From JBFWUW01 sp050247075 (GTDB lineage Bacteria; Planctomycetota; Planctomycetia; Pirellulales; JBFWUW01): DNA of 64,000 bases. Positions 51,272-60,753 of the stretch are shown piece after piece (position 1 is the stretch's first letter; each line of letters starts with the position of its first letter). The position numbers and the translations under genes are program-made. The notes under the pieces are model-generated. The model did not search any database. It was not told where the DNA came from and saw only the letters and a list, made by a program, of their open reading frames with translations. The DNA is taken from contig JBFWUW010000027.1 of the NCBI GenBank assembly GCA_050247075.1, positions 1 to 64,000 on the forward strand, written 5' to 3'.

Positions 51272-54200
51272 TCACACCTTGCGGCGGACGAATAGCTGGA
51301 CCTCACTGCCCGACAGATTGGCGGTCAGCGGTTCCGCGGTGAAATCGGCTGGCGAAGCAAGGTTCTCCGGGGAGGATGCAAAATCAAACCGCACCGCCAG
51401 CACCTCTTGCTTGACGTATTCCACATGGGGCCGCAGGTCGGCGATGAGCTGGCTGTCACCGGCAACGAGGGCGACCTCGATCCGATCGGTGAATTCCAGC
51501 CCCATGCTCTTGCGGTGGACTTGCAAGGCATGGACGAGTTCCCGGGCCAGACCCTCCGCGATTAGTTCCGGCGTGAGTTCGGCCGATAGGATTACCACCC
51601 CGCACGGCCCGTTGGCGGCCGCCCAGCCGGGTTTGGCTTGCAGGCGAACTTGCAAATCGTCGCGGGTGAGGGGGACCGAATCGTCCCCCAGTTGCAGAGA
51701 GACCTGGCCGGATTGCTCCAACTGCTGCATCAAGGCGGCGGGGTCGGCCGCGGCGAGGGCCGCTTTCAAAGCCGGCAGCCGCTTGCCCAACCGGGGCCCC
51801 AGTTTTTTCAGGTCGGGCAGAACCGTGTAGCTGATGTACTGGTCGGCGTCGGCGGCGAATTCCAACACCTTGACGTTGAGTTCCTCGCAGATCAAGGCCG
51901 CGTGTTCGTCCAGCCAGTTCTGGTGCGACTTGTCGGTCAGCACCAGTTCCACCTTGGCCAGCGGCTGGCGGACCTTGAGCTTGGCCACCATCCGCGCGTT
52001 GCGGCCCAGCGATACGACTTGCCGCATGACTTCCATGCGGGCCGAAAGCGTATCGTCCATCACTCCTTGATCGGCGGCGGGGTAGTCGCACAGATGGACG
52101 CTCTCCGTCACGCGCTTGCCGAACGGCTCCACCGCCAGATTTTGCCACATCGCCTCGGCTAAAAAGGGGACGAATGGCGCGACCAGCTTGGCGGAGGTGA
52201 GCAGGCACTCGTACAGTGTCCAGTAAGCGTCTTGCTTGTCGGCCGTTTGCTCGCCGCTCCAAAAGCGGTCGCGGCTGCGGCGGACGTACCAGTTGGAAAG
52301 GGCGTCCACAAACGCGGTGATGCGCGCGGTGGCATTGAAATTGTCGTAAGCGTCCATGCGGGCCACGACTTCGCTCGTCGTGCGGTTGAGCTCGCTGATG
52401 ATCCAGCGGTCCAACTCGCCACGCTGAGCCACGGGACGATAACCTTGGGCCTGCCGCAAGACTTGCGGTTCCAACTCGTCGGCATCGCCCGGCAGCAGCT
52501 TGCCGGGGTCAAAACCGTCGATATTGGCGTAGATCACCAGGAAACTGTAGACATTCCACAGCCGCAGTAAAAACTCCGGGATGCTGTCCTTGATCGACTG
52601 CTCGCTGTAGCGGATGGAAGTCCACGGCGGCTGGTTGGCGAAGAAATACCACCGCAAAGCGTCGGCCCCAAACTTGTCGAAGATCTCGTTCGGCTCGCGG
52701 TAGTTCCGCTTGCTCTTCGACATCTTGTTGCCGTCCTCTCCTAACATCAGCCCCAACACAATGCAGTTGCGGTAAGGGTGCGGGTACGGCTCGACCGGAG
52801 TTTGCCGCTCGGGCGGCTTGGCGGCGCCGGGCGGGGTCTTGGTGTTCCCCTCCGGCAGCACCATCGCGGCCTTGGCCGGCTCTTGGTTCTTTCCAAACAA
52901 TAGCGTGCTGATGGCCAGCAGGCTGTAGAACCAGCCGCGGGTTTGGTCCAGTGCCTCGCTGATAAAGTCGGCCGGAAACTGCGACGCGAACCGATCTTGC
53001 CCTTGGTGCGGGTAGCCCCATTGGGCAAACGGCATGGCACCAGAGTCGTACCAGCAGTCGATGACCTCCGGCACGCGGCGCATGCGGGCACCCTTGGCCT
53101 TGGGCGAGTCATACGTCACCGCGTCGATGTACGGCTTGTGAACCTTGAGATGGTCGGGATACTCCGGGTGGGCCTGCTTGGCTTTTGCCCACACTTCTTG
53201 CCCGCTCACGCCCGGCTTTTGCAGCAGTTCGTCGTAGCTTTCGACGGCCTCCTTGTAGCCTGTTTTGTCGCAAACCCAAATGGGAAGCGGCGTCCCCCAG
53301 TAGCGCTCGCGGCTGAGGGCCCAATCGACGTTGCTCTCCAGAAAATTGCCAAAGCGGCCCTCCTTGATATGCTCCGGCAGCCAGTTGATTTGCCGGTTGT
53401 TGGCCAACATCGCCTCGCGAAATTGCGTGGTGCGAATGAACCAGCTCTTACGCGGGTACTGGATCAACGGGTCGTCGTCGGCCCGCCAGCAGAAGGGGTA
53501 CTCGTGCAGATATTGTTCTTGATGAAACAATAGCCCCCGCTGACGTAGCTCGCGGGAGATATCCTTGTCGGCCTCTTTCACCCAGCGGCCGGCATACTCC
53601 GGCGCGGCGGAAGTGAACTTGCCATCCGGCCCGACCGCGCAGATCAGTTCTGGACCTTCCCCCGGCCGAAAGCGGGCTTGCTCTTCCAGCAGCACGTCAA
53701 AGTCAACTTCCCCAAAAGCCGGGGCCTGGTGAACCACGCCAGTACCGCTATCGACGGTGACAAAGTTGGCGGCCACCACTCGCCAGGCAACGTGCTGATC
53801 GCCATCATCCAGCAGCCGGCCCGTTTTGTCGCCGTACTTCTTGGAGTAATAGTCAAACGGCGGTTGATAACGGCGGCCGATGAGATCGGCACCGCGACAG
53901 GTGCTTTCGACCGTAAGAGTCTGCTTGGCCTTGTCGGCGATCGTTTGCACCAAGGCCGAGGCGATGATGAGCCGCCGATCTTCCCCCTCGACGGCGACGG
54001 TGGAGTATTCCAAGTCCAGGTGGACCGCCGCGAACTGATTGCTGGGCAGCGTCCACGGCGTCGTGGTCCAAACCAGCAGATCGGTCATGGTCGGTTGGCC
54101 GGCTTCGTCCAGCAACGGAAAGCGGACGTAAACGCTAGGGTCGGCGACTTCGCGGTAGCCCTGGCCGACCTCGCCGCTGCTGAGCGCGGTGCCGCCTTGC

Positions 54201-54745
54201 GCCCACCACCAGACGATTTTGTGCCCTTGGTACAGCAGGCCGCGGTCGAAGAGATTCTTCAGCGACCACCAGACGCTCTCGATGTAGCTTTGGTGGTAGG
54301 TGACGTAGGCTTCGTCCATCTTGATCCAAAAGCCGAGCCGCTCGGTGAGGCGTTCCCACTGTTGGGTATAACGAAACACGCTTTCCAGGCATTTATGGAT
54401 GAACGGCTCGATGCCGTAGGCCTCGATCTCCTCTTTGCTGTGGATGCCGAGTTCCTTGCAGACCTCCACCTCGACCGGCAGCCCGTGAGTGTCCCAGCCG
54501 GCCTTGCGTTCGCAGCGGTAGCCGCGCATGGTGCGGTAGCGGGGGAACAAATCCTTGATGGCCCGCGTCAGGCAGTGGCCGGGGTGGGGCAGGCCGTTGG
54601 CGGTGGGGGGGCCCTCGTAAAAGACAAACTTGGGTCCGCCGGCACGGTGGGCCAGCGATTTATCGTGGATTTTTCCCTGCTTCCAAAAGTCGGCGATTTG
54701 GGCTTCCAGGGCGGGAAAGTTAGGGCTGCTTTCGGCACGAAACAT
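51272..54745 (-). CDS. ileS: Isoleucyl-tRNA synthetase (type 2, eukaryote-like)
   Basis: This 1157-aa class I synthetase attaches isoleucine to tRNA-Ile. The HIGH motif is HPGH (54-57) within EGPPTANGLPHPGHCLTRAI, and the KMSKS motif is complete in GNKMSKSKRNY. GWDTHGLPVEVEVCKELGIH and the long C-terminal extension are type-2 (IleS2) features, a form associated with natural mupirocin tolerance. A Pro-rich insert (PGAAKPPERQTPVEPYPHPY) lies shortly before KMSKS. The ATG at 54745 is supported by the conserved N terminus. Confidence 0.95.
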   Translation of the reverse strand: MFRAESSPNFPALEAQIADFWKQGKIHDKSLAHRAGGPKFVFYEGPPTANGLPHPGHCLTRAIKDLFPRYRTMRGYRCERKAGWDTHGLPVEVEVCKELGIHSKEEIEAYGIEPFIHKCLESVFRYTQQWERLTERLGFWIKMDEAYVTYHQSYIESVWWSLKNLFDRGLLYQGHKIVWWWAQGGTALSSGEVGQGYREVADPSVYVRFPLLDEAGQPTMTDLLVWTTTPWTLPSNQFAAVHLDLEYSTVAVEGEDRRLIIASALVQTIADKAKQTLTVESTCRGADLIGRRYQPPFDYYSKKYGDKTGRLLDDGDQHVAWRVVAANFVTVDSGTGVVHQAPAFGEVDFDVLLEEQARFRPGEGPELICAVGPDGKFTSAAPEYAGRWVKEADKDISRELRQRGLLFHQEQYLHEYPFCWRADDDPLIQYPRKSWFIRTTQFREAMLANNRQINWLPEHIKEGRFGNFLESNVDWALSRERYWGTPLPIWVCDKTGYKEAVESYDELLQKPGVSGQEVWAKAKQAHPEYPDHLKVHKPYIDAVTYDSPKAKGARMRRVPEVIDCWYDSGAMPFAQWGYPHQGQDRFASQFPADFISEALDQTRGWFYSLLAISTLLFGKNQEPAKAAMVLPEGNTKTPPGAAKPPERQTPVEPYPHPYRNCIVLGLMLGEDGNKMSKSKRNYREPNEIFDKFGADALRWYFFANQPPWTSIRYSEQSIKDSIPEFLLRLWNVYSFLVIYANIDGFDPGKLLPGDADELEPQVLRQAQGYRPVAQRGELDRWIISELNRTTSEVVARMDAYDNFNATARITAFVDALSNWYVRRSRDRFWSGEQTADKQDAYWTLYECLLTSAKLVAPFVPFLAEAMWQNLAVEPFGKRVTESVHLCDYPAADQGVMDDTLSARMEVMRQVVSLGRNARMVAKLKVRQPLAKVELVLTDKSHQNWLDEHAALICEELNVKVLEFAADADQYISYTVLPDLKKLGPRLGKRLPALKAALAAADPAALMQQLEQSGQVSLQLGDDSVPLTRDDLQVRLQAKPGWAAANGPCGVVILSAELTPELIAEGLARELVHALQVHRKSMGLEFTDRIEVALVAGDSQLIADLRPHVEYVKQEVLAVRFDFASSPENLASPADFTAEPLTANLSGSEVQLFVRRKV

Positions 54746-54884
54746 GAAACGCTCTCAAACAGGCAAGGAAGACCGCCAGCCCCGCCCCCGCGCGGCCCAG
54801 GGACCAAACCAAGAAATAGACCACGCAAGGGGCGATTTATCAATCGCGAGGCGGTCAGCAGCGTCGGTAATGCGCGTACCGCGG

Positions 54885-55355
54885 TTAGCCTGGCGGCTTT
54901 TGGTCTTTGTTGCGCATGGCGACGTAGGCCATCCGCAATTCGTGCAGCAAGCTGGACAACAAGCCAGATTCCTCGGCGGAAAGGTTGCCGCGGGTCTTTT
55001 CCTCCAGCATTTGCAGCGTGTCGATGAAGTGCCTGGCGAAGGGAAGGTCAACCTCGGATTCACCCGCGCCGGGAATGGCAATCTGACCCAAAGCAGCCAT
55101 GGATTGGGTGGCCAGCATGGTGATTAACTGGGTGAAGTTGGCGGGCGGCATGGCACCCCGCGACTGCCGGCCTTGAACGCTGGCGGCGGCCGGCTGTTTG
55201 CCCGTGTCAGTCGGCGACTCGGCGGAAGGAGATGCCTCCTGGGCGGCTTCTTCTTTGGGAGGGGTGCCCTTGCTCAGGACCTCTTTTTCGGCCTGGGCCT
55301 GGGCTTTCCAATCCTCGTCCACAATGATCTGGGGCTGCTTTTCTTCGTGCGACAT
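54885..55355 (-). CDS. DUF1844 family protein
   Basis: This 156-aa protein from the ATG at 55355 (MSHEEKQPQIIVDEDWKAQA) has the DUF1844 pattern: an acidic N-terminal half followed by the helix LITMLATQSMAALGQIAIPG, the GESEVDLPFARHFIDTLQML stretch and EEKTRGNLSAEESGLLSSLL. Function is unknown. The family is common in planctomycetes. It lies 57 bases after the pyrG stop and 139 bases before ileS. Confidence 0.82.
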   Translation of the reverse strand: MSHEEKQPQIIVDEDWKAQAQAEKEVLSKGTPPKEEAAQEASPSAESPTDTGKQPAAASVQGRQSRGAMPPANFTQLITMLATQSMAALGQIAIPGAGESEVDLPFARHFIDTLQMLEEKTRGNLSAEESGLLSSLLHELRMAYVAMRNKDQKPPG

Positions 55356-55412
55356 GGCATGCTCCTCGGCGAACCGCGTGCTAAGCCGCACGACGGCTGC
55401 CAACAGCGTGGA

Positions 55413-57035
55413 CTAAAACACTGGTTCTTTACGATTGGCGTGCTTTTCGATGGCCGCGCCAATGAAACCGGCGAACAAGGGATGGGCCAGCGTTGGCTTG
55501 GACTTGAACTCCGGGTGATACTGCACGGCTACGAACCAGGGATGGTCGGGCAGTTCCACGATTTCGACCAGTTTGCCATCGGGGCTGGTACCGGCGAACA
55601 ACATGCCGTGCGCCGTAAACTGCTGCCGGTACAAGTTGTTGAACTCGTAGCGGTGGCGGTGGCGTTCGTTGATCCGGTCACCCGCGTAGGCGCCGGCCGA
55701 TTTGCTGGCCGCATCCAACAAGGCGGCTTGCGTCCCCAGCCGCATGGTGCCCCCTTTGTCGGTGATCTTGCGCTGTTCGTCCAACAGGCAAATCACCGGA
55801 TGGGGCGTATCTTTGTCGAATTCGGTGGAATGGGCATTCTGCAATTGCACCACGTTGCGGGCAAACTCGATTACGGCACATTGCATCCCCAGGCAGATGC
55901 CAAAGAAGGGCATGCCGCGCTCACGGGCGTAGCGGATCGACTCGATCTTGCCCTCGATACCGCGCTCGCCGAAACCGCCCGGCACCAGCAGCCCGTCGAA
56001 CCCCGCTAGCAGCCGTTCGGGTCCGTCGCGTTCGACCAGTTCAGCCTGAATCCGCTGTACGCCGACCTGCGCGCGATGATGAATGCCGGCATGGTCCAAT
56101 GATTCGTAAATCGACTTATACGCATCGCGATGCTCGGCATATTTGCCGACCACGGCAATCTTGATCTCGTGCTGGGGGTTGCGCAAATGGTGCAGCAGGT
56201 CGCGCCAATCGTCCAAGGCCAGGGGACCGGCCTTCAGCCCCATTTTGCGGACGATGATGTCGTCCAGGCCGTTGTCTTCCAGAGACAGGGGCACTTCGTA
56301 AATCGAGAAGTCTTTGTCTTTTTCCTCGATGACGGCCTCCAACGGCACGTTGCAAAACAGGGCGATTTTTTGCCGGTCTTCGTGGTCGATCGACCGCTCG
56401 GTGCGGCAAATCAAGACGTCGGGCTGGATACCGATCTGCCGCAGCAGGCCGACCGAGTGCTGCGTGGGCTTGGTTTTGAGCTCGCCGGCCGCCTTGAGAT
56501 ACGGCACCAGCGTCAGATGGATATACAGGCAGTTCTCTTTGCCGACGTCCAGGGCAAACTGGCGGATGGCTTCCAGGAATGGCTGGCTTTCGATATCGCC
56601 CACCGTGCCGCCAATTTCGGTAATCACCACGTCGGCGTCGTCGCCGGCCAACTTGTGGATGACGCTCTTGATTTCGTTGGTAATGTGGGGAATGACCTGT
56701 ACGGTCTTGCCCAAGAACTCGCCCCGGCGTTCTTTATTGATGACCGACAGGTAAATCTGCCCGGTGGTGTAGTTGGAATCGCGCGTGAGGGGACCGCTGG
56801 TGAACCGTTCGTAGTGCCCCAGGTCCAGGTCGGTCTCGCTGCCGTCGTCCAGCACGTAGACTTCTCCGTGCTGATAGGGACTCATCGTGCCGGGATCGAC
56901 GTTGATGTACGGATCAAGCTTTTGCAGCTTGACCTTCAATCCCCGCCGCTCTAGCAGCATGCCGATACTGGCGCTGGTCAGCCCCTTGCCCAGCGAGCTG
57001 ACCACGCCGCCGGTCACAAAAATATGCTTCGTCAT
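55413..57035 (-). CDS. pyrG: CTP synthase
   Basis: This 540-aa enzyme converts UTP to CTP using glutamine. The synthetase domain starts HIFVTGGVVSSLGKGLTSAS and DPYINVDPGTMSPYQHGEVY. The glutamine amidotransferase domain carries the nucleophile FFGICLGMQCAVIEFARN and the HPEF near the end. CTP is the co-substrate of KdsB, encoded just upstream (kdsB stop 107 bases before this start). Confidence 0.96.
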   Translation of the reverse strand: MTKHIFVTGGVVSSLGKGLTSASIGMLLERRGLKVKLQKLDPYINVDPGTMSPYQHGEVYVLDDGSETDLDLGHYERFTSGPLTRDSNYTTGQIYLSVINKERRGEFLGKTVQVIPHITNEIKSVIHKLAGDDADVVITEIGGTVGDIESQPFLEAIRQFALDVGKENCLYIHLTLVPYLKAAGELKTKPTQHSVGLLRQIGIQPDVLICRTERSIDHEDRQKIALFCNVPLEAVIEEKDKDFSIYEVPLSLEDNGLDDIIVRKMGLKAGPLALDDWRDLLHHLRNPQHEIKIAVVGKYAEHRDAYKSIYESLDHAGIHHRAQVGVQRIQAELVERDGPERLLAGFDGLLVPGGFGERGIEGKIESIRYARERGMPFFGICLGMQCAVIEFARNVVQLQNAHSTEFDKDTPHPVICLLDEQRKITDKGGTMRLGTQAALLDAASKSAGAYAGDRINERHRHRYEFNNLYRQQFTAHGMLFAGTSPDGKLVEIVELPDHPWFVAVQYHPEFKSKPTLAHPLFAGFIGAAIEKHANRKEPVF

Positions 57036-57142
57036 CCAACACTCCTGGGCGTTCCGACGTCATGGCGATCCGCGAACATCCGCCGCGCTACTGGCCGGGG
57101 CTGGCCCGCCGCCCGCCTGCAATTGCCGGATGTTGACGCATT

Positions 57143-57910
57143 TTAACGCCGCCGGCAGCGTTCGACAAACGCCCGGTAATCGTCGGGCGTATCGATTCCA
57201 ATGGTCGGCTCGTCGACGTGTCCCACGACGATGGTTTGGCCCGCTTCCAGCACGCGAAGCTGCTCCAACTTTTCGATCTGCTCCAGCCGCGAAGGGGGCA
57301 TGGCGGCCAGCCGCAACAGAAAATCGCGGCGATAGGCGTACAACCCCAGGTGCTGTAAGTAAATGGGCGGGTTGGCGGATAGCAAGCCGTCGTCCCAGGT
57401 CCGGGCGTGCGGAATGGGACTGCGGCTGAAATACAAGGCCCGCCCGAGCGAATCGCACACGACTTTCACGCAGGCGGGGTCTTGGAGTTGTTCGCGCGTG
57501 CGGATGGGCGTGGCCAGGGTGGCCATGGCGGCCGCCGGGTTGGCTTCCAGCAGTTCCACGACACGGTCGATCGTTTCGCCCGACAGTTCGGGTTCGTCCC
57601 CTTGCACGTTGATGAAAATATCAACTTCGGGCATGCGGCTGGCAATTTCGGCCACGCGGTCGGTGCCACTGGCGCAGTCGGGGCTGGTCATTTCCACCGT
57701 GCCGCCAAATGCCCGCACGGCGGCGGCGATCTCTTCATGGTCGGCGGCCACAATTACGGCCTTCGGCCGCCGGGCCAGCCTGGCCGCCATGTAAGTGTGT
57801 TCGATCAAGGCGCGGCCGGTCTCGCGCAGCAACAGCTTGCGAGGCAGCCGCGTGGAGGCCAGTCGCGCGGGTATGACAATGCAGGCGGTGGAAGCCGAAG
57901 GGGATGACAT
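57143..57910 (-). CDS. kdsB: 3-deoxy-manno-octulosonate cytidylyltransferase
   Basis: This 255-aa enzyme activates Kdo as CMP-Kdo for LPS core assembly. Motifs are VIPARLASTRLPRKLLLRET (CTP loop), VDIFINVQGDEPELSG and YFSRSPIPHARTW. Together with kdsC and kdsD in the window it gives three of the four Kdo activation steps; kdsA is not here. The start at 57910 gives the usual N terminus. Confidence 0.95.
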   Translation of the reverse strand: MSSPSASTACIVIPARLASTRLPRKLLLRETGRALIEHTYMAARLARRPKAVIVAADHEEIAAAVRAFGGTVEMTSPDCASGTDRVAEIASRMPEVDIFINVQGDEPELSGETIDRVVELLEANPAAAMATLATPIRTREQLQDPACVKVVCDSLGRALYFSRSPIPHARTWDDGLLSANPPIYLQHLGLYAYRRDFLLRLAAMPPSRLEQIEKLEQLRVLEAGQTIVVGHVDEPTIGIDTPDDYRAFVERCRRR

Positions 57911-58217
57911 AAGGCCTTAGTAATTGGGGCTCATAGCGGCAAGAGTGTCCGGGAAACTATTGCCGTGAAATTCTCGTCAGACTTGTAACAGCCGCCTGCG
58001 CGAAACGTCCATCAACAAACCCCAAAAAACCGCCTCGGCTCGGCCAATCGTTGTATGTCTGGCCCCACAACGCCTGAAAACTATCGTCGTAGCAGCCTGA
58101 ATGGCAACGATTTGCACACGCTAGCGGACTCCTTGAAAAAACTCGAACCATTCAAACTTGACATCCGTACAGTATGCAGGTACCATTTGTACATCAGTTC
58201 TAACCGAGGGGGTTCAC
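57911..58217. other. Intergenic region upstream of the 65-aa orphan
   Basis: I see no gene. The region ends in the promoter at 58158-58186 and a GAGGGGG ribosome-binding site for the gene at 58218. Everything upstream of 58150 lacks a signal I can support. Confidence 0.45.
58158..58186 (+). promoter_or_regulatory. Sigma-70-type promoter of the 65-aa orphan and possibly csrA
   Basis: A perfect TTGACA (58158-58163) and TACCAT (58181-58186, four of six matches) are separated by 17 bases. The first ATG lies about 30 bases downstream of the -10 box. Confidence 0.6.
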
Positions 58218-58415
58218 ATGGCCATCGGCATGAATATCGTGTTTGAAGACGCCCCACAAGACCGTGCGGAACGCGGTTCCCAATCGGTGCAATTGCTGGC
58301 GGATATTTTGCCCTATGTGCTAGCAAAGTATCGAGTTGTGCCAAACGTCGTACCAGCCGGCAAGGCGGCTACAAACCGATTGCCTGTCCGGTTTGCCGCC
58401 GATTTCCAGATTTAA
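58218..58415 (+). CDS. 65-aa protein of unknown function
   Basis: This short protein starts MAIGMNIVFEDAPQDRAERG after a GAGGGGG ribosome-binding site and continues SVQLLADILPYVLAKYRVVP. It has a good promoter upstream and csrA about 80 bases downstream. I recognise no family. The acidic N-terminal half and basic C terminus suggest a small soluble protein. It could share a transcript with csrA. Confidence 0.65.
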   Translation: MAIGMNIVFEDAPQDRAERGSQSVQLLADILPYVLAKYRVVPNVVPAGKAATNRLPVRFAADFQI

Positions 58416-58481
58416 TGTTTACAGGCCGTTGAACGATTGGACCTGCACTGACCCGCACTAGACTAATCACTTTTTTGTCAC

Positions 58482-58486
58482 GGAGG
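58482..58486 (+). promoter_or_regulatory. csrA ribosome-binding site overlapping a possible CsrA site
   Basis: GGAGG in CACGGAGGATTT, 7 bases before the csrA ATG, is both a strong Shine-Dalgarno and a GGA core of the kind CsrA binds, so self-repression is plausible. Confidence 0.45.
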
Positions 58487-58493
58487 ATTTGCC

Positions 58494-58715
58494 ATGCTCG
58501 TTTTGTCCCGCAAGCGCGAGGAAAGCATCGTCATCGACGGTCGGATCACGATCACCATCGTTCAGGTCAACGGCAATTCGGTGCGTATCGGCATTGATGC
58601 CCCGCGCGAAGTACCCGTCCACCGCTCGGAGCTGTTGCAGCGCGTGGTGGAAATGACACCGCGGAACCCGGCGATCGGCGACGAGAAGCCGTCGTCCCAG
58701 GTCGGGGCGGCGTAA
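58494..58715 (+). CDS. csrA: Carbon storage regulator CsrA
   Basis: This 73-aa RNA-binding dimer regulates translation of target mRNAs. The sequence has MLVLSRKREESIVIDGRITI, the NSVRIGIDAP strand and HRSELLQRVV in the position of the conserved VHRxEIxxRI region, including the RNA-contacting Arg. It ends with a short tail (NPAIGDEKPSSQVGAA). A CGGAGG site precedes it. No FliW or flagellar gene is nearby. Confidence 0.94.
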   Translation: MLVLSRKREESIVIDGRITITIVQVNGNSVRIGIDAPREVPVHRSELLQRVVEMTPRNPAIGDEKPSSQVGAA

Positions 58716-58860
58716 CCCGGAGCAACCCGGCTCTCGCCATGTTTGCTTGAGTCGGGTTTGGCGTGTGCAGATCAACCATGCTCGAATGGAACATCACTGG
58801 CGCTATCCAGCCGGCACGGCTGGGTCCGTCCGGCTTCGGTGGACAGACCCAGTCCCCCTT

Positions 58861-60753
58861 TCAACCTTTTGACTTCGTTTTTTCGTCCGCCGCTTGTTCG
58901 ACTATATGCAGCTTGTCGAGTTCCGGCTGCTCGATCGTTTGAATCGAACCGTCAGGCCAATAGACGCGCACTTTTTTGAACGTGTCGTGTTCGCCAAGCC
59001 CAAATGTGACCGTCAATTCTGACTGAGACAGGTAGCCGCGCGTGGGCATGACATATCGCTGATACGCTCGACCGTCGATATGGGCCTCGACCAAGGCCCC
59101 GATGGCATCCCGGTTGGACCGGGTGCCGACCAATTTCAATCGCAGCCAGTGATGGCCTAGTTTCTGATTGTTCTGCACGATGCGGGGCGCTCCGACGCTG
59201 GAAGTTATCACCAGGTCCAAATCTCCGTCACCATCCAGGTCGCCAAACGAACCGCCGCGGCCCACCATGGGGACGCAGAATTCCTCGCCGCAATTTTCGG
59301 GAGCTAACCGCAGAAATTCAGCCGGCTGGCCCGGCCCGCAATTCCAGAAGATCTGCGGCGGCTGCGCGAAGTATTGCCCCTCTTGGACCTTGTTGATGTC
59401 CTCCTCTAGATGCCCGTTGGCCTCGAAGAGGTCCATGCGGCCATCCAGGTCGATATCCAGAAACATCACGCCGAACGTCAGTTGTTGCCGAGTCTGTGGA
59501 CCCAAGCCGGTAGAGAGGGCCGCGTCAACAAACTGCATCGACCCTTGTGCCACGTAATAGGCCGTCATCTCGTTGGAGAAATTGCCAATCGCCACGGCCA
59601 ACGTGCCGTCGTTGCGGGCGTCGGCGACATCGATGCCCATGGCACCGCGGGCCTGTCCCTCGGAACTGAAGGCGATGCCGGTCAACGCGCCAATTTCGGT
59701 GAACTTGCCGTTTCCTTCGTTGTGGAATACCAGGTTTTGCACGGTGTCGTTGGCTACGATCAGGTCGATCCATCCATCGCGGTCCAAGTCAATCGGGCAG
59801 ACGCCCAGGGACTTCGCTAGCAAGTCATTGGAATTGGTGGTGCTGCGAACGTGCAGCCCGGCCTCTTCCGCCACGTCGGTAAATTTGCCGGTACCGTCGT
59901 TGCGGTACAAGTACGGCACGGTCCCCTCAAACTCCATCGGGCGACCATACCCCCGGCCAATGCCGACGAGCGTGAAGTTAAAGCTCAAGTCAATCTCGCG
60001 GGTCCACTTGATGTAATTGCAAACGAACAAATCGAGATCGCCATCGTTGTCGTAATCCACGAAAGCGGCACTGGTGCTCCATTGCCGGCTGTTGCCGGCT
60101 ACGCCTGCTTGCGGGGTGACTTCGACAAACTTGCCTTCCTCATTGTGAAACAGATGGCTTTCGCCCACGGCGGTAATGAAGACATCGACCCAGCCGTCGT
60201 TGTCGTAGTCTCCCACCGCCGCGCCCATGCCGTAGAAAGTCACATCCAAGCCCGATCCGGCGGTGGCGTTCTCAAAGGCGATCTTGCCATCGGCGCTGAC
60301 ATTGCGATACAGGCCCATCGTGGGAGGCGGGCCGTCTTGCGGCGGGCTGTGCGGCCATTCGCATGAATTGACCAGCAGCAGATCGAGATCGCCGTCGTTG
60401 TCGTAGTCGAACAGCGCGCAGCCTCCCCCCATGGTTTCGGGCATGAGTTTTTCGCCCCGCGCCCCGTTATGGTGGACATAATCCACGCCCGACGTAGCCG
60501 TTACGTCGGCCAGGGGAATGGTAGGAATGTCTAGCACGGCGCGGCGCAACTTGGGTGGATCGGGCGGAGGGGCCACGTTTTCCACGACGGGCTCTGTCTT
60601 GTTCATCCAGAACACCACGCCACAGACGACGCCAACCACAACGCCAATCACCACCAAGGACCGGGCCAGTGCCTGGCCAATGGCCTTGTCATCGCCGGCA
60701 ACCAGTTCGGAGCCGGCGGAGGAACTCTCGGAAGGGACGGACTTGTCGCTCAT
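58861..60753 (-). CDS. CRTAC1-family protein with FG-GAP repeats and ASPIC/UnbV domain
   Basis: This 630-aa membrane-anchored exported protein has an N-terminal helix (LARSLVVIGVVVGVVCGVVF). Calcium-type FG-GAP repeats follow, including FDYDNDGDLDLLLVN, GDYDNDGWVDVFIT, DYDNDGDLDLFVC, DLDRDGWIDLIVAN and GDLDGDGDLDLVITS. The C-terminal ASPIC/UnbV part has GYLSQSELTVTFGLGEHDTF and RVYWPDGSIQTIEQPELDKL. The propeller probably binds partner proteins or ligands. Its ATG overlaps the stop of the multihaem gene (ATGA), so both are made together. Confidence 0.88.
   Translation of the reverse strand: MSDKSVPSESSSAGSELVAGDDKAIGQALARSLVVIGVVVGVVCGVVFWMNKTEPVVENVAPPPDPPKLRRAVLDIPTIPLADVTATSGVDYVHHNGARGEKLMPETMGGGCALFDYDNDGDLDLLLVNSCEWPHSPPQDGPPPTMGLYRNVSADGKIAFENATAGSGLDVTFYGMGAAVGDYDNDGWVDVFITAVGESHLFHNEEGKFVEVTPQAGVAGNSRQWSTSAAFVDYDNDGDLDLFVCNYIKWTREIDLSFNFTLVGIGRGYGRPMEFEGTVPYLYRNDGTGKFTDVAEEAGLHVRSTTNSNDLLAKSLGVCPIDLDRDGWIDLIVANDTVQNLVFHNEGNGKFTEIGALTGIAFSSEGQARGAMGIDVADARNDGTLAVAIGNFSNEMTAYYVAQGSMQFVDAALSTGLGPQTRQQLTFGVMFLDIDLDGRMDLFEANGHLEEDINKVQEGQYFAQPPQIFWNCGPGQPAEFLRLAPENCGEEFCVPMVGRGGSFGDLDGDGDLDLVITSSVGAPRIVQNNQKLGHHWLRLKLVGTRSNRDAIGALVEAHIDGRAYQRYVMPTRGYLSQSELTVTFGLGEHDTFKKVRVYWPDGSIQTIEQPELDKLHIVEQAADEKTKSKG

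Noticed and set aside
53678..55027. 449-codon plus-strand frame over ileS and the DUF1844 gene
   Set aside because: It spans two well-supported genes on the other strand and has no recognisable family.
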